Assembly (NCBI GenBank): GCA_046566145.1
Contig: JBKHXF010000028.1
Coordinates: 1 to 41,899, forward strand
Source: JBKHXF01 sp046566145
GTDB taxonomy: Bacteria > Actinomycetota > Nitriliruptoria > Nitriliruptorales > Nitriliruptoraceae
Length of the DNA stretch: 41,899 nt
Direction of reading: 5' to 3'
This document shows, one piece after another, positions 1 through 7,940 of the stretch; position 1 is the stretch's first letter; the number at the start of each line of letters is the position of its first letter. Position numbers and translations under genes: made by a program. Under the pieces are notes generated by a model, which did no database searches, had not been told where the DNA came from, and worked only from the letters and a program-made list of their open reading frames with translations.

Positions 1-1230
1 GAAGTTCTTGGGCGCTGCTTTCAGCTTGGCGCGGAAGGTCGCGATGCTGGCCTTGTCGGCTGCGGGCCCGATCAGCATGCCATAGCCGCCGGAGCCGTGA
101 ACCTCCTTGACCACCAGCTGCTCGATATTGTCGAGGACGTAGGACAGGTGCTCCTCCTCGCGGCAGCGCCAGGTCGGCACGTTTTTCAGGATCGGCTCCT
201 CGCCGAGGAAGAATTTCACGATGTCGGGCATGTAGCTGTAAACCGCCTTGTCGTCGGCCACCCCGGTGCCGACGGCATTGGCGAGCGTCACATTGCCCGA
301 CTGGTACGCAGCCATCAGGCCGGGTACGCCGAGAGCGGAATCCGGGCGGAAGGCGAGGGGATCGAGAAAGTCGTCGTCGATGCGGCGGTAGATGACGTCG
401 ACCCGCCGCATGCCTCGGGTGGTGCGCATGTAGACGACGTGCTCGTCGACCACGAGGTCGCGCCCCTCGACGAGCTCGATGCCCATCAGCCGCGCGAGGA
501 AGGCGTGCTCGTAGTACGCCGAGTTGAACACGCCGGGGGTCAGCACCACCGCACAGGGGGTCTCGCCGGCGCTCGGCGGGGCGACCGACCGCAGCGCGCG
601 CACCAGCAGCTGGCCGTAGTGGTCCACCGGACGGACCCGGTGGTGCGCGAACGCGACCGGCAGCACCCGGGTCATCGCCGCGCGGTTCTCCAGCACGTAG
701 GAGATGCCCGACGGGTTGCGCAGGTTGTCCTCCAGCACCCGGTAGGTGCCCTCGTCGTCGCGGACCAGGTCCACACCGGCGACGAGGCAGCGCGCCTCGA
801 AGGGGACCGACACGCCCGTGGCGTTGCGCTCGTACCCGGCGGCCGACTCCACCAGCCACCGCGGGACCACGCCGTCGTTGATGGCCGCCGCCTCGCCCGC
901 GTACAGGTCCTCGAGGAAGCGGTTCAGGGCGGTGACACGCTGCACGACGCCGCGCTCGACCACGTCCCACTCGTCGGCGGGGATGATCCGCGGGATCAGG
1001 TCCATCGGGAACGTGCGCTCGACACCGTCGTCGTCGCCGTACACCGTGAACGTGATGCCCTGGGTGCGGAAGATGCTGTCCCGGACCCGCTCGCGTCGCT
1101 CCAGGTCCGCCGGCGCCACCGTCGCCAGCCGGTCGACCAACGCCCGGTAGTGCGGCCGCACGTGACCGTCCGCGTCGACGACCTCGTCGAAGAAGTCGCC
1201 GGGGTCGTAGTCGTCGAGGAGGTCGCCCAT
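1..1230 (-). CDS. circularly permuted ATP-grasp protein (CP_ATPgrasp type 2), 3' end cut by window edge
   Basis: The frame is open from ATG at 1230 to the left edge, giving 410 residues of a protein that usually has about 470-500; only the C-terminus is missing. The N-terminus (MGDLLDDYDPGDFFDE) and blocks such as RRIDDDFLDPLAF, NAVGTGVADDKAVYSYMPD and VVKEVHGSGGYGML are typical of the DUF404/DUF407 permuted ATP-grasp family. These proteins are thought to make amide or peptide-like bonds and often sit beside an alpha-E domain protein and a transglutaminase-like protein, which could lie left of the window; the true substrate is unknown. A TAGGGT -10-like element at 1239-1244 is so close to the ATG that the mRNA may be leaderless. 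The part left of about 380 uses more A/T-ending codons than the rest. Family sure, function uncertain. Confidence 0.88.
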   Translation of the reverse strand, partial: MGDLLDDYDPGDFFDEVVDADGHVRPHYRALVDRLATVAPADLERRERVRDSIFRTQGITFTVYGDDDGVERTFPMDLIPRIIPADEWDVVERGVVQRVTALNRFLEDLYAGEAAAINDGVVPRWLVESAAGYERNATGVSVPFEARCLVAGVDLVRDDEGTYRVLEDNLRNPSGISYVLENRAAMTRVLPVAFAHHRVRPVDHYGQLLVRALRSVAPPSAGETPCAVVLTPGVFNSAYYEHAFLARLMGIELVEGRDLVVDEHVVYMRTTRGMRRVDVIYRRIDDDFLDPLAFRPDSALGVPGLMAAYQSGNVTLANAVGTGVADDKAVYSYMPDIVKFFLGEEPILKNVPTWRCREEEHLSYVLDNIEQLVVKEVHGSGGYGMLIGPAADKASIATFRAKLKAAPKNF

Positions 1231-1374
1231 GCCACGCGACCCTAGCGGTGCGGGCCGCGGACGGTGGCCGCACACGCGTCCCGGCTGCGTGGCGGGAGGT
1301 CCGCGGGGCAGTACCGTCGGCACGTCCTCACCCCCCGGATACCAGGAACGGTCCACGGTGAAGAGGGTCACACG

Positions 1375-1791
1375 GTGACCTGGTTGCGTTCGGTCGAGAG
1401 CCTCGCGCGCTCCCACCCCGCCGAGGTCACCGACGCCCAGCTGCAGCTCCGCGAGCTCGTCCGTCTCGCCCGCGCGCTCGCGCCGGCGGTGGTCGTGCAC
1501 CCGCCCGGGGCGCACGACCCGGCGTCTCCCTGCCCGGTCGTCGGCCCCCACGCCGACGCCCTGTGCGCGCTCGTGCCACGGCTCGCCGCCCTCGACGTGC
1601 ACGCCGCGCCGGCACGGCTGCCGGTCGATGCGGTGCTCGGGCTGTTCCGGGAGGCGGTCGCCGACGCCGGCGACATCGTCCGGTGGTGCCGCCAGACCGC
1701 CCACCCCGGGGGCGGCTGCTGGTTCGTGTCGTCGCACGACGGCACCGGGTGCGGCGAGGTGCTGAAGCTCAGCCACCTGCTCGCGGGCTGA
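1375..1791 (+). CDS. hypothetical protein, 138 aa
   Basis: The GTG at 1375 follows a purine-rich GAAGAGGG stretch and gives a 138-residue protein with normal high-GC codon bias. A longer version from 1264 is open but begins with an arginine-rich sequence that looks non-coding. The C-terminal part carries a Cys/His-rich patch (WCRQTAHPGGGCW, HDGTGCGE) that could bind metal or form disulfides. There is no signal peptide or membrane segment. I do not recognise the family. It is convergent with the next gene. Confidence 0.6.
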   Translation: MTWLRSVESLARSHPAEVTDAQLQLRELVRLARALAPAVVVHPPGAHDPASPCPVVGPHADALCALVPRLAALDVHAAPARLPVDAVLGLFREAVADAGDIVRWCRQTAHPGGGCWFVSSHDGTGCGEVLKLSHLLAG

Positions 1792-1824
1792 TCCCCACGC
1801 TGGCCGAGGGTGATCCGTGGGGGC

Positions 1825-2079
1825 TCAGTGGTCCCAGCTCGCCGCACGCCAGTGGAGGTCCCGGACCTGCTCCTCCAGCGGCCCGGTGACCAGCAGCTCC
1901 CAGCAGGTGCCGAAGGCCAGGTCCGTCTCGGGTCCGCGGAGCAGCGCCAGCGCCTGGAAGCTGACGTCCCACCCGAACTCGGCCACGAGGATCTCCACGG
2001 CCTCGTGCACGTCGACCGTGGACAGCAGCGCCCGGGCGACGCCCATGACGGAGGTGAGGCGCAGCGGCTTGGGGTCCAC
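1825..2079 (-). CDS. small hypothetical protein, 84 aa
   Basis: An 84-residue frame starting at GTG 2079 (an internal ATG at 2046 would give 73 residues). The product is helical with a run of hydrophobic residues (VHEAVEILVAEFGWDVSFQALALL) and a tryptophan-rich end, but no clear signal peptide or known motif. Codon bias fits a real gene. It is divergent from the small gene at 2322 and shares with it a 240-bp upstream region holding repeated GTCACG motifs. Function unknown. Confidence 0.5.
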   Translation of the reverse strand: MDPKPLRLTSVMGVARALLSTVDVHEAVEILVAEFGWDVSFQALALLRGPETDLAFGTCWELLVTGPLEEQVRDLHWRAASWDH

Positions 2080-2321
2080 GGTGGCTCCGGTGGTCGGTCG
2101 AGGGCTGGCGGGGCGGGCGGACGGTCGCTGCCTCCAACGACCGGGTCACGCAGAGGTCACGTCACGTTGCGTCGCCCTTACGTCCACGGAGCGCGATGCG
2201 CACGTGACCAGGCGGACGTGGTCATCTCGGACCATCTCGGTCAAGCCGCGACGGGAACGAGCCGACACCTCGAGGGACGGCACGCACGGGGTGTGCCACA
2301 CCGGACCGACGGGACGGCGAG
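2080..2321. promoter_or_regulatory. divergent intergenic region with repeated GTCACG motifs
   Basis: This 240-bp gap between divergent small genes is less GC-rich than its surroundings. GGTCACG occurs at 2144-2150 and again at 2155-2161, an 11-nt period, followed by GTCACG at 2161-2166. An inverted copy ACGTGACC lies at 2202-2209, pairing with GGTCACGT at 2155-2162. Direct repeats with 11-nt period are how OmpR-family regulators such as PhoP often bind, but the motif is not an exact match to a PhoP box I know. No convincing -35/-10 pair can be fixed. Confidence 0.35.
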
Positions 2322-2501
2322 GTGGACCGAACCGACCGACACGAGGTGCCCGACGCCGTGGAGGAACTCGCCGTGGACCTGACCAGCCACCGGCCCGACG
2401 TGTGCCGGCGACTGCTGGAGCGTGGCCTCAGCGTCGACGTGCTCCGGACGATCCTGCCCGAGTGGGACCCCTGGATCGTCGAGGCCACCGTCGAGGCCTG
2501 A
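2322..2501 (+). CDS. very small hypothetical protein, 59 aa
   Basis: A short frame from GTG 2322 to TGA 2499-2501. The product is acidic and helical (DAVEELAVDLTSHRPDVCRRLLERGLSVDVL) and ends in a Trp-containing segment (PEWDPWIVEATVEA). Strong G/C at third positions and a protein-like composition support it as coding. A GGCGAGG stretch overlaps the start as a weak ribosome binding site. No family recognised. Confidence 0.45.
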   Translation: MDRTDRHEVPDAVEELAVDLTSHRPDVCRRLLERGLSVDVLRTILPEWDPWIVEATVEA

Positions 2502-2538
2502 GCCCCGGCTGCGCCCGTCGGCCGTCGCCCGGCCCGGG

Positions 2539-3003
2539 TCAGCCGCCCACCCGAAGCGCCGGCGGTCGCGACGACCACACCGGCGCCCCCACGTAGCCCA
2601 GGGTGTCCGGGAACGCGCCGAGGACCCGTCGCTCGATGGGGTGGCCGTGCGCGAGGAAGTCGAGGTCGTCCGCGTCGAGGTCGCCGGCCACGTAGGCCCG
2701 CAGCGCGGCCACGAAGCGCGACGAGCCCGCCACCACGGTCGGGTCGACCACGCGGCCCTCCACCGCGACCCAGACGTGGTCGAGCTCGGCACCCCCGACG
2801 TCGAGCCCGCCGCGGACCGTGACGACGTCGAGGCCCAGCGCCTCCGCGAGCCGCGCCACGCGGCCGGCGGCACCCCGCGGGTCCGACGGGGTGAAGGGCT
2901 CGCTCGCGTGGGCGAGCGCCAACCCCGCCCGCAGGCGCGCGGCGACGGGTGGGGCGAACGTCGCGGGACGGAACCGGCGCGACGGACGTTGGGGTCCGAC
3001 CAC
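2539..3003 (-). CDS. hypothetical protein, transglutaminase-like fold remnant possible
   Basis: GTG at 3003 is chosen because GAGGAGGT lies just upstream; the longer frame to 3144 starts in arginine-rich noise. The product has 154 residues. The segment GLDVGGAELDHVWVAVEGRVVDPTVV resembles the His- and Asp-bearing strands of transglutaminase or arylamine-N-acetyltransferase-like proteins, in which a His-x-Trp and a following Asp complete a Cys-His-Asp triad. No candidate catalytic Cys is present, so an enzymatic role is doubtful. There is no signal peptide. It is divergent from the reductase at 3187. Function unknown; the fold suggestion is weak. Confidence 0.6.
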   Translation of the reverse strand: MVGPQRPSRRFRPATFAPPVAARLRAGLALAHASEPFTPSDPRGAAGRVARLAEALGLDVVTVRGGLDVGGAELDHVWVAVEGRVVDPTVVAGSSRFVAALRAYVAGDLDADDLDFLAHGHPIERRVLGAFPDTLGYVGAPVWSSRPPALRVGG

Positions 3004-3093
3004 CCGTGCACCTCCTCGAGCTGCGACTCGGCCGGCCGCCCGGCTCCCCCACCCCCGTCGGCCGGGCGAGCGGGCGGGTGAGTCGTGCGGCGC

Positions 3094-3113
3094 CGTGGCG
3101 TTAGGTTGCCACG
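3094..3113 (+). promoter_or_regulatory. candidate promoter with inverted repeat, upstream of the SDR gene
   Basis: CGTGGC (3094-3099) and GCCACG (3108-3113) form a perfect 6-bp inverted repeat whose 8-nt spacer holds most of a TAGGTT -10-like element (3102-3107). The position is 80 bp upstream of the chosen start at 3187. The arrangement suggests a repressor site over a -10 box; the -35 is not recognisable. Confidence 0.35.
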
Positions 3114-3186
3114 CCCAGCCGCAGGGCGTGCCGACCCGTCGCACCGCCGTCCCGGCCCGGCCCCCGTCCCGACCGATGGAGCACGC

Positions 3187-4137
3187 GTGTCCGTCCCGCC
3201 TGGCCCCCCCGGCGCTCCCGCCAGATCCGCCGCCTCCGCGTCCGACGCGATGACCACCGCGACCACCGCGGGCCGCCCGCTGGCCGGTCGCCGGGCGCTG
3301 GTCACCGGTGGGTCACGCGGCCTCGGGGCCGCGACGGCCGAGCGCCTCGCCTCGCTCGGCGCCGAGGTGGTGCTGACCTACCGCAAGGAGCGGGAGGCGG
3401 CGGACGAGGTGGTCGCCCGGTGCGAGGCCCACACGCCGGGGGCCCGCGCCGAGCAGCTCGACCTGCTCGAGGAGGCGTCCGTCGCGGACCTGTTCGCGCG
3501 CCTGACCGAGCGGGGCGAGGAGCTCGACGTCCTGGTCGCCAACGCCGCCGCGACCGCGTTCAAGCCGCTGCTGGAGCTCAAGCTGCACCAGATCGACAAG
3601 ACCCTCGCGATCTCGGTGCGCCACTTCCTCTACATGGTGCAGCTGGCGTTCCCGCTGCTGCAGCCGCGCGGTGGACGCATCGTGGCGGTCTCCGGGGCCG
3701 ACACGGTCGGGTACATCCCGGGCCACGGCCTGCTCGCCGGTGCCAAGGCGGCGATGGAGACGTTCGTGAAGTACCTCGCGTGCGAGCTCGGCCCCCAGGG
3801 AGTGACCGCGGTCGGGGTGCTGCCGGGCTACATCGACACCGACTCGATCCGACTCATGACCGGCCCGTTCCACGACAAGCTCGTCGCCGCGGAGACCGAG
3901 ACCCACCCGCTGCGGACGGCCGCCACGCCGGCGGACGCGTCCGAGGCGGTGGCGCTGGTGTGCCTGCCGGAGGCGCGGTGGCTCAACGGGCAGGTCGTGC
4001 AGAACGACGGCGCCGGGCTGTTCGCCTACATGGGCCGGTTCGGCCAGGCGTGGGCGATGGTCCCCGACGACCGGGTCCTGCCCGACACCGCGGACGCGCC
4101 GATGCTGCAGCGAACCGACGGTCCCGCGCCCGGTTGA
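3187..4137 (+). CDS. SDR-family oxidoreductase, FabL-like enoyl reductase relative
   Basis: GTG 3187 is preceded by GGAG at 3178-3181; the later ATG at 3250 has no ribosome binding site. The 316-residue product is a short-chain dehydrogenase/reductase with the NAD(P)-binding TGGSRGLG (about residues 40-47), NAAA in place of NNAG, and an SGA motif. Spacing matches the FabL enoyl-ACP reductase branch, where catalytic Tyr is followed by six residues and Lys. Here that pattern reads H180-x6-K187, so the expected Tyr is His; a Tyr lies four residues earlier (Y176) in GYIPG. The C-terminus runs about 40 residues beyond the fold. It probably reduces an acyl thioester or carbonyl substrate, but the altered site makes activity uncertain. 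It is convergent with the methyltransferase gene. Confidence 0.8.
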   Translation: MSVPPGPPGAPARSAASASDAMTTATTAGRPLAGRRALVTGGSRGLGAATAERLASLGAEVVLTYRKEREAADEVVARCEAHTPGARAEQLDLLEEASVADLFARLTERGEELDVLVANAAATAFKPLLELKLHQIDKTLAISVRHFLYMVQLAFPLLQPRGGRIVAVSGADTVGYIPGHGLLAGAKAAMETFVKYLACELGPQGVTAVGVLPGYIDTDSIRLMTGPFHDKLVAAETETHPLRTAATPADASEAVALVCLPEARWLNGQVVQNDGAGLFAYMGRFGQAWAMVPDDRVLPDTADAPMLQRTDGPAPG

Positions 4138-4162
4138 TGCGGCGCGACGGGCGGAGCCGGCC

Positions 4163-4900
4163 TCAGCGCGGCGCGCAGACCAGGTGCCACGTCCCGCCGG
4201 CGACGTCGAGCGCGTCCTCGCCGGGGACGGCCCCCCACCGGTCGACGACCTTCAGACCCGCCTGGTAGACCAGCGCACGGAGCTCGCGCGGGTAGAGGAC
4301 GATGGCGTCGATCTCGTCGACGAGCTCGGCCCCGTCGGCGAACCGGTACGTGATCGTGGCGTGGGCGCGCTGCTCCCAGGTGTCGAAGACGTGGCGGCGG
4401 ATGGCCACGTCGATCGGCGGCGCGTCGGCGTGGGGCTGGATCCGCCCGCGGGCCGACGGGTCGTCGCAGGCGAGCCAGTACGGGTTCAGGACCTGCATGA
4501 CCACGCGGCCGTCGGGCAGGCAGTGGGCCGCGGCGGCCTTCGCCGCCGCCGCCCGGGCCGCCGGGTCGGTGATGCCGTTGAGGAGGTTCGACGGCAGGAC
4601 GACGAGGCCGAACCGCTCCCCCAGCGACAGCGAGGCGGCGTCGGCCTCGACGAGCCGCACACGGGCGGAGAGCGCCGGGTCGGTGGCCTCCAGGCGCGCA
4701 CGGAAGGCCGCGAGCATCCCGGGGTCGTTGTCGACGGCCACGAGCTCGCGGGTGACCTCGGCGACCGGGACGGCGAGGCGGCCGGTCCCGGCGCCGACGT
4801 ACAGCACGCGCCCGTCGGGCGAGGCCTCGGCGCGCTCGCGCCACCAACCCACGTCCGCGGTGACGGGCAGCCGGTCGTAGAGCTCCACACGGCCGGTCAC
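4163..4900 (-). CDS. class I SAM-dependent methyltransferase
   Basis: The GTG at 4900 overlaps the TGA of the upstream helicase gene as GTGA, so the two are translationally coupled. The 245-residue product has the glycine-rich SAM motif VLYVGAGTGRLAVPVA (about residues 32-47), an acidic strand end VAVDND and the later VVLPSNLLNGI block. The C-terminal half (DVAIRRHVFDTWEQ, TITYRFADGAELVDEID, YPRELRALVYQAGL) is the beta-sheet region common in small-molecule methyltransferases. The target is unknown. Coupling to a RecD2-like helicase is unusual and may only reflect shared expression. Confidence 0.82.
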   Translation of the reverse strand: MTGRVELYDRLPVTADVGWWRERAEASPDGRVLYVGAGTGRLAVPVAEVTRELVAVDNDPGMLAAFRARLEATDPALSARVRLVEADAASLSLGERFGLVVLPSNLLNGITDPAARAAAAKAAAAHCLPDGRVVMQVLNPYWLACDDPSARGRIQPHADAPPIDVAIRRHVFDTWEQRAHATITYRFADGAELVDEIDAIVLYPRELRALVYQAGLKVVDRWGAVPGEDALDVAGGTWHLVCAPR

Positions 4901-7110
4901 GCCAGCACCTCGGCACGCTCGGCCGCACCCGCACGGAGGCGGGCGGCGAGGCCGGTCTGGCGGTTGCGGGGCACGTCGTGCGAGGCGGCGCGACGGAGCG
5001 CGTCGGACTGGCCGACGACGATCAGCGCCCGGCTCGCACGGGTCACGGCGGTGTAGATGAGGTTCCTCCACAGCATCGAACGGTGGGACCGGTCACAGAC
5101 CAGCACGATGACGGGCCACTCGCCCCCCTGGGACTTGTGGACGGTGATGGCCCACGCCAGCGTCAGGTCGCGCGCCTGGTCGCGATCGTAGGACACCTCG
5201 CCCCGCGGGAAGGCCACCCGGAGGCTGCCCGCACGGCGGTCGAGGTCGACGACGGTGCCGATGTCGCCGTTGCTGACGTCGAGCTCGGCGTCGTTGCGGG
5301 TCTGCATCACGCGGTCGCCGACGTGGAAGCCGGCGACGTCGGGTGCCCCGACGGCCGGGTTCACGCGCGCCTTGATGGCCTCGTTGAGCGCGTCCACGCC
5401 GGCCGGGCCCCGGTAGATCGGCGCGATGACCTGGATGTCGTCCGGCTCGACCCCGAAGTACGTCGGGGCGCGCGTGGCGACGGCCTCGACGACCCGCGGG
5501 ACGATGGCCTCGCGCCGCCCCTCCTCGGCGAGGAAGACGTCCCCGTCCACGCCGGCGAGGTGGCCGACCTCCCCACGGTCGATCTCGTGGGCGAGCGAGA
5601 CGATCCGGCTCGACGCCGCCTGCCGGTGCACCTCGGTGAGCGAGGTCGCGGGCACGACCCCCGAGCGGAGCAGGTCCCGCAGCACGTCGCCGGGCCCGAC
5701 CGACGGGAGCTGGTCGGGGTCGCCGACGAGCAGCAGGTGCGCCCGGTCGTCGATGGCCGCGACGAGCCGGGAGGCCAACGTGGTGTCGCACATCGACACC
5801 TCGTCGCACACGACCAGGTCGTGGGGCAGGCGCTCGTCCTCGCCGTAGCGGAACGTGAACCCCCCGCCCGGGAGCGGACGGGCCTCGAGCAGCTTGTGGA
5901 CCGTGGTGGCGGGACGCCCGACGAGCTCCTCGATGCGCTTCGCGGCCCGCCCGGTCGGGGCACAGAGCGCGACGTTCATGCCGGCGTCCTCCGCCGCACG
6001 CACCACCTCGCGCACGGTCCGCGTCTTGCCCGTCCCGGGACCCCCGGTGAGCACCGACACCGGGGTGGCGAACGCGCGCCGCACGGCCTCGGACTGCCCC
6101 TCGGTCAGCTCGTCGTCGAGCTCGACCCGGTCGGCGTGGACCGCGAGTCGCGACCGCTCGGCGCCCAGCAGACGCACGACGTCGCCGGCGAGCCGTCGCT
6201 CCGACGCGAGCCCGCCGGGGGTGTAGACGGCCTCGACGCCGGCGGCGTCCGGGACGCCTGCGTCGCCCGGGAGCTCGTCGATCGTGAGGCGGCCCCGCGC
6301 GACCGCGGCGTCCACGCCGGCGGACGCGGCCACGACGTCGACGCCGAGGAGCGCGGCCGAGGCCTGGACGGTCTGGGTGCGGGTGAGGAACTGGTGGCCC
6401 TCCTGCCGGCGGGCCGCGGCGACCGCCGCGAGCGCGCCGGCGGCGAGCCGGCGCGGGTCCGTCGCCTCGATCCCGAGGTGCCGGGCGAGCGCGTCGGCGT
6501 GCGCGAAGCGGACCCGGTCGACCTCGAGCAGGGCGTACGGGTCCTCTCGGGCGACGTCGACCGACGCGACCCCGAACCGGGCGTGGACGGCCCGCACGAC
6601 GTTCATGGGCAGCTTCGCCGGCTCGCAGAGGCGGACCAGGGCCGCGAGCGCCCGGCCCTCGCACCACCGCTCGTGCAGCTCCGTCGCCACCTCGTGCTCG
6701 AGCCCGGCCTCGGCGATGAGGCGCGCGGGCGTGTCCTCGATGACGGCCCCGGCGCCGGCACCGAAGACCGTGAGGACGCGCTCGACGTCCTCGTGCGGCA
6801 CCGCCGCGAAGCGCTCGCTGAGCAGGAAGGTCCGCAGACCGGCGACGGTCGTCGGCGCGGTCTGCTCGTAATAGGTCGCCTCGAACGTCGGGCCGTACCG
6901 CGCGTGCTCGGTCCACCGACCCACCAGCCGGACCGTCTGTCCCTCGACGAGGTCCGACAGCGGCCCGGTGGCGCGGACCGGCTCCCCACGGTCGTCGCTG
7001 AGCTCGGCCACGCCGAACCCGGTCGAGGTGTCGGCGTAGACGAGGCCGAGCACCTCGCCCGTGACCTCCTCACCGGCGAACAGCGCATCCATAAGCGGCG
7101 AGGGTGCCAC
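4897..7110 (-). CDS. recD2: RecD2-type ATP-dependent DNA helicase (SF1B)
   Basis: A 737-residue protein with the full superfamily 1 set: Walker A GGPGTGKT near residue 355, DEVSM near 435, GDPDQLPSVGPGDVL, the late motif TVHKSQGGEWP near 655 and TAVTRASRALIVVG. The N-terminal 300 residues hold the OB-like (VYADTSTGFGVAEL) and helix-hairpin regions of RecD2, which acts without RecBC; length matches. RecD2 unwinds DNA 5'-3' and is linked to repair and fork stability. GTG 7110 is taken; ATG 7092 is also in frame and neither has a strong ribosome binding site. Its stop overlaps the methyltransferase start. Confidence 0.93.
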   Translation of the reverse strand: MAPSPLMDALFAGEEVTGEVLGLVYADTSTGFGVAELSDDRGEPVRATGPLSDLVEGQTVRLVGRWTEHARYGPTFEATYYEQTAPTTVAGLRTFLLSERFAAVPHEDVERVLTVFGAGAGAVIEDTPARLIAEAGLEHEVATELHERWCEGRALAALVRLCEPAKLPMNVVRAVHARFGVASVDVAREDPYALLEVDRVRFAHADALARHLGIEATDPRRLAAGALAAVAAARRQEGHQFLTRTQTVQASAALLGVDVVAASAGVDAAVARGRLTIDELPGDAGVPDAAGVEAVYTPGGLASERRLAGDVVRLLGAERSRLAVHADRVELDDELTEGQSEAVRRAFATPVSVLTGGPGTGKTRTVREVVRAAEDAGMNVALCAPTGRAAKRIEELVGRPATTVHKLLEARPLPGGGFTFRYGEDERLPHDLVVCDEVSMCDTTLASRLVAAIDDRAHLLLVGDPDQLPSVGPGDVLRDLLRSGVVPATSLTEVHRQAASSRIVSLAHEIDRGEVGHLAGVDGDVFLAEEGRREAIVPRVVEAVATRAPTYFGVEPDDIQVIAPIYRGPAGVDALNEAIKARVNPAVGAPDVAGFHVGDRVMQTRNDAELDVSNGDIGTVVDLDRRAGSLRVAFPRGEVSYDRDQARDLTLAWAITVHKSQGGEWPVIVLVCDRSHRSMLWRNLIYTAVTRASRALIVVGQSDALRRAASHDVPRNRQTGLAARLRAGAAERAEVLA

Positions 7111-7162
7111 ACGGGCGTGACATCCCTCGCGAGGTCGTCCGGGTCGGGCGGGTCCGGCGGGC

Positions 7163-7840
7163 TCAGGCGCTCGCGTTGCGCCCGGCGTCGATCACGGCGG
7201 CCTCGACCCCGTAGGGTGAGCCGGCCGGATCGGTCAGGTCGACGTCGGGCCCCGGCGACGAGGGCGACACCGCGAGCACGGTCGGTGACGGCGCCGGGGT
7301 GCCCGCCGTCGCGGTGACAGGCGCGTCGGCGTCGTGGTCGGCGTGGCCAGCGGCGGCGCGGCGGGTGCCGACGACGTAGCCCACGGCGGCGCCGGCGGCG
7401 GCCCCGGCGCCGACCAGCGCGGCGCTGCGGGTGAGGTCACGCCGGCGGCGCGAGCGGACCGCCGGCGCGTCGTGCGCGATCCGGTCGGCGGCCTGGCTCC
7501 CGAGGTCGGAGAGCCGCAGCAGCGCGGACGACAGCCACGTCAGGAACCCCCCGGCGAACCCGGGCAGGTGCGCCGCGGTGCGCAGCAGGCGTCGCAGCGC
7601 CGCCACGGCCCCGTCGATGGCCGTGCGGACCTCGTCCGCTTCCGGGACCTGCGCCCGTGCCTCGTCCGCGAGCGCCGAGACCCGGTCCACGAGCTGGTCC
7701 GTGCCGAGGTCGGCGGCGAGGTGCTGGGCGGCGTCGCCGAGGTCGGTCACGCGGGCGCGGACCCGCGCCCCGGCGTCACGGGCGACCTCCGCGGCGGAGG
7801 CCAGGGTGGCGGACGACGACGGCTTCGACAGCGACGGCAT
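7163..7840 (-). CDS. hypothetical amphipathic-helix protein with one membrane segment
   Basis: ATG 7840 has GAGGAG eight bases upstream and gives 225 residues. The first 130 are alanine-rich amphipathic helices of the apolipoprotein or phasin kind (ARVTDLGDAAQHLAADLGTDQLVDRV), followed by a basic cluster RSRRRRDL, a glycine/alanine-rich transmembrane helix (SAALVGAGAAAGAAVGYVVGT) and a low-complexity Thr/Ala/Pro tail. This resembles membrane-anchored coiled-coil proteins of unknown function in actinobacteria. It is divergent from the CPBP protease gene with 100 bp between them. Confidence 0.7.
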   Translation of the reverse strand: MPSLSKPSSSATLASAAEVARDAGARVRARVTDLGDAAQHLAADLGTDQLVDRVSALADEARAQVPEADEVRTAIDGAVAALRRLLRTAAHLPGFAGGFLTWLSSALLRLSDLGSQAADRIAHDAPAVRSRRRRDLTRSAALVGAGAAAGAAVGYVVGTRRAAAGHADHDADAPVTATAGTPAPSPTVLAVSPSSPGPDVDLTDPAGSPYGVEAAVIDAGRNASA

Positions 7841-7927
7841 GGCACGGGCTCCTCGTCGGGAGGCGACACGGGGCGACCCCGTGGGCCTGCACCGACCGTA
7901 CTCCGGCGCCGGCGGCAGGGGGCCCCG

Positions 7928-7933
7928 TACGCT
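7928..7933 (+). promoter_or_regulatory. -10 element TACGCT, probable leaderless promoter
   Basis: TACGCT ends seven bases before the GTG start at 7941, the usual -10 to transcription-start distance, so the mRNA probably begins at the start codon. No ribosome binding site precedes the GTG, which agrees. Confidence 0.45.
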
Positions 7934-7940
7934 CGGCCGC

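Noticed and set aside
97..1245. A plus-strand open frame opposite the ATP-grasp gene
   Set aside because: The composition is His/Arg/Asp-rich without motif. The minus-strand frame clearly encodes the ATP-grasp family.
4978..7317. Long plus-strand open frame opposite recD2
   Set aside because: Antisense shadow; the minus strand has all helicase motifs.
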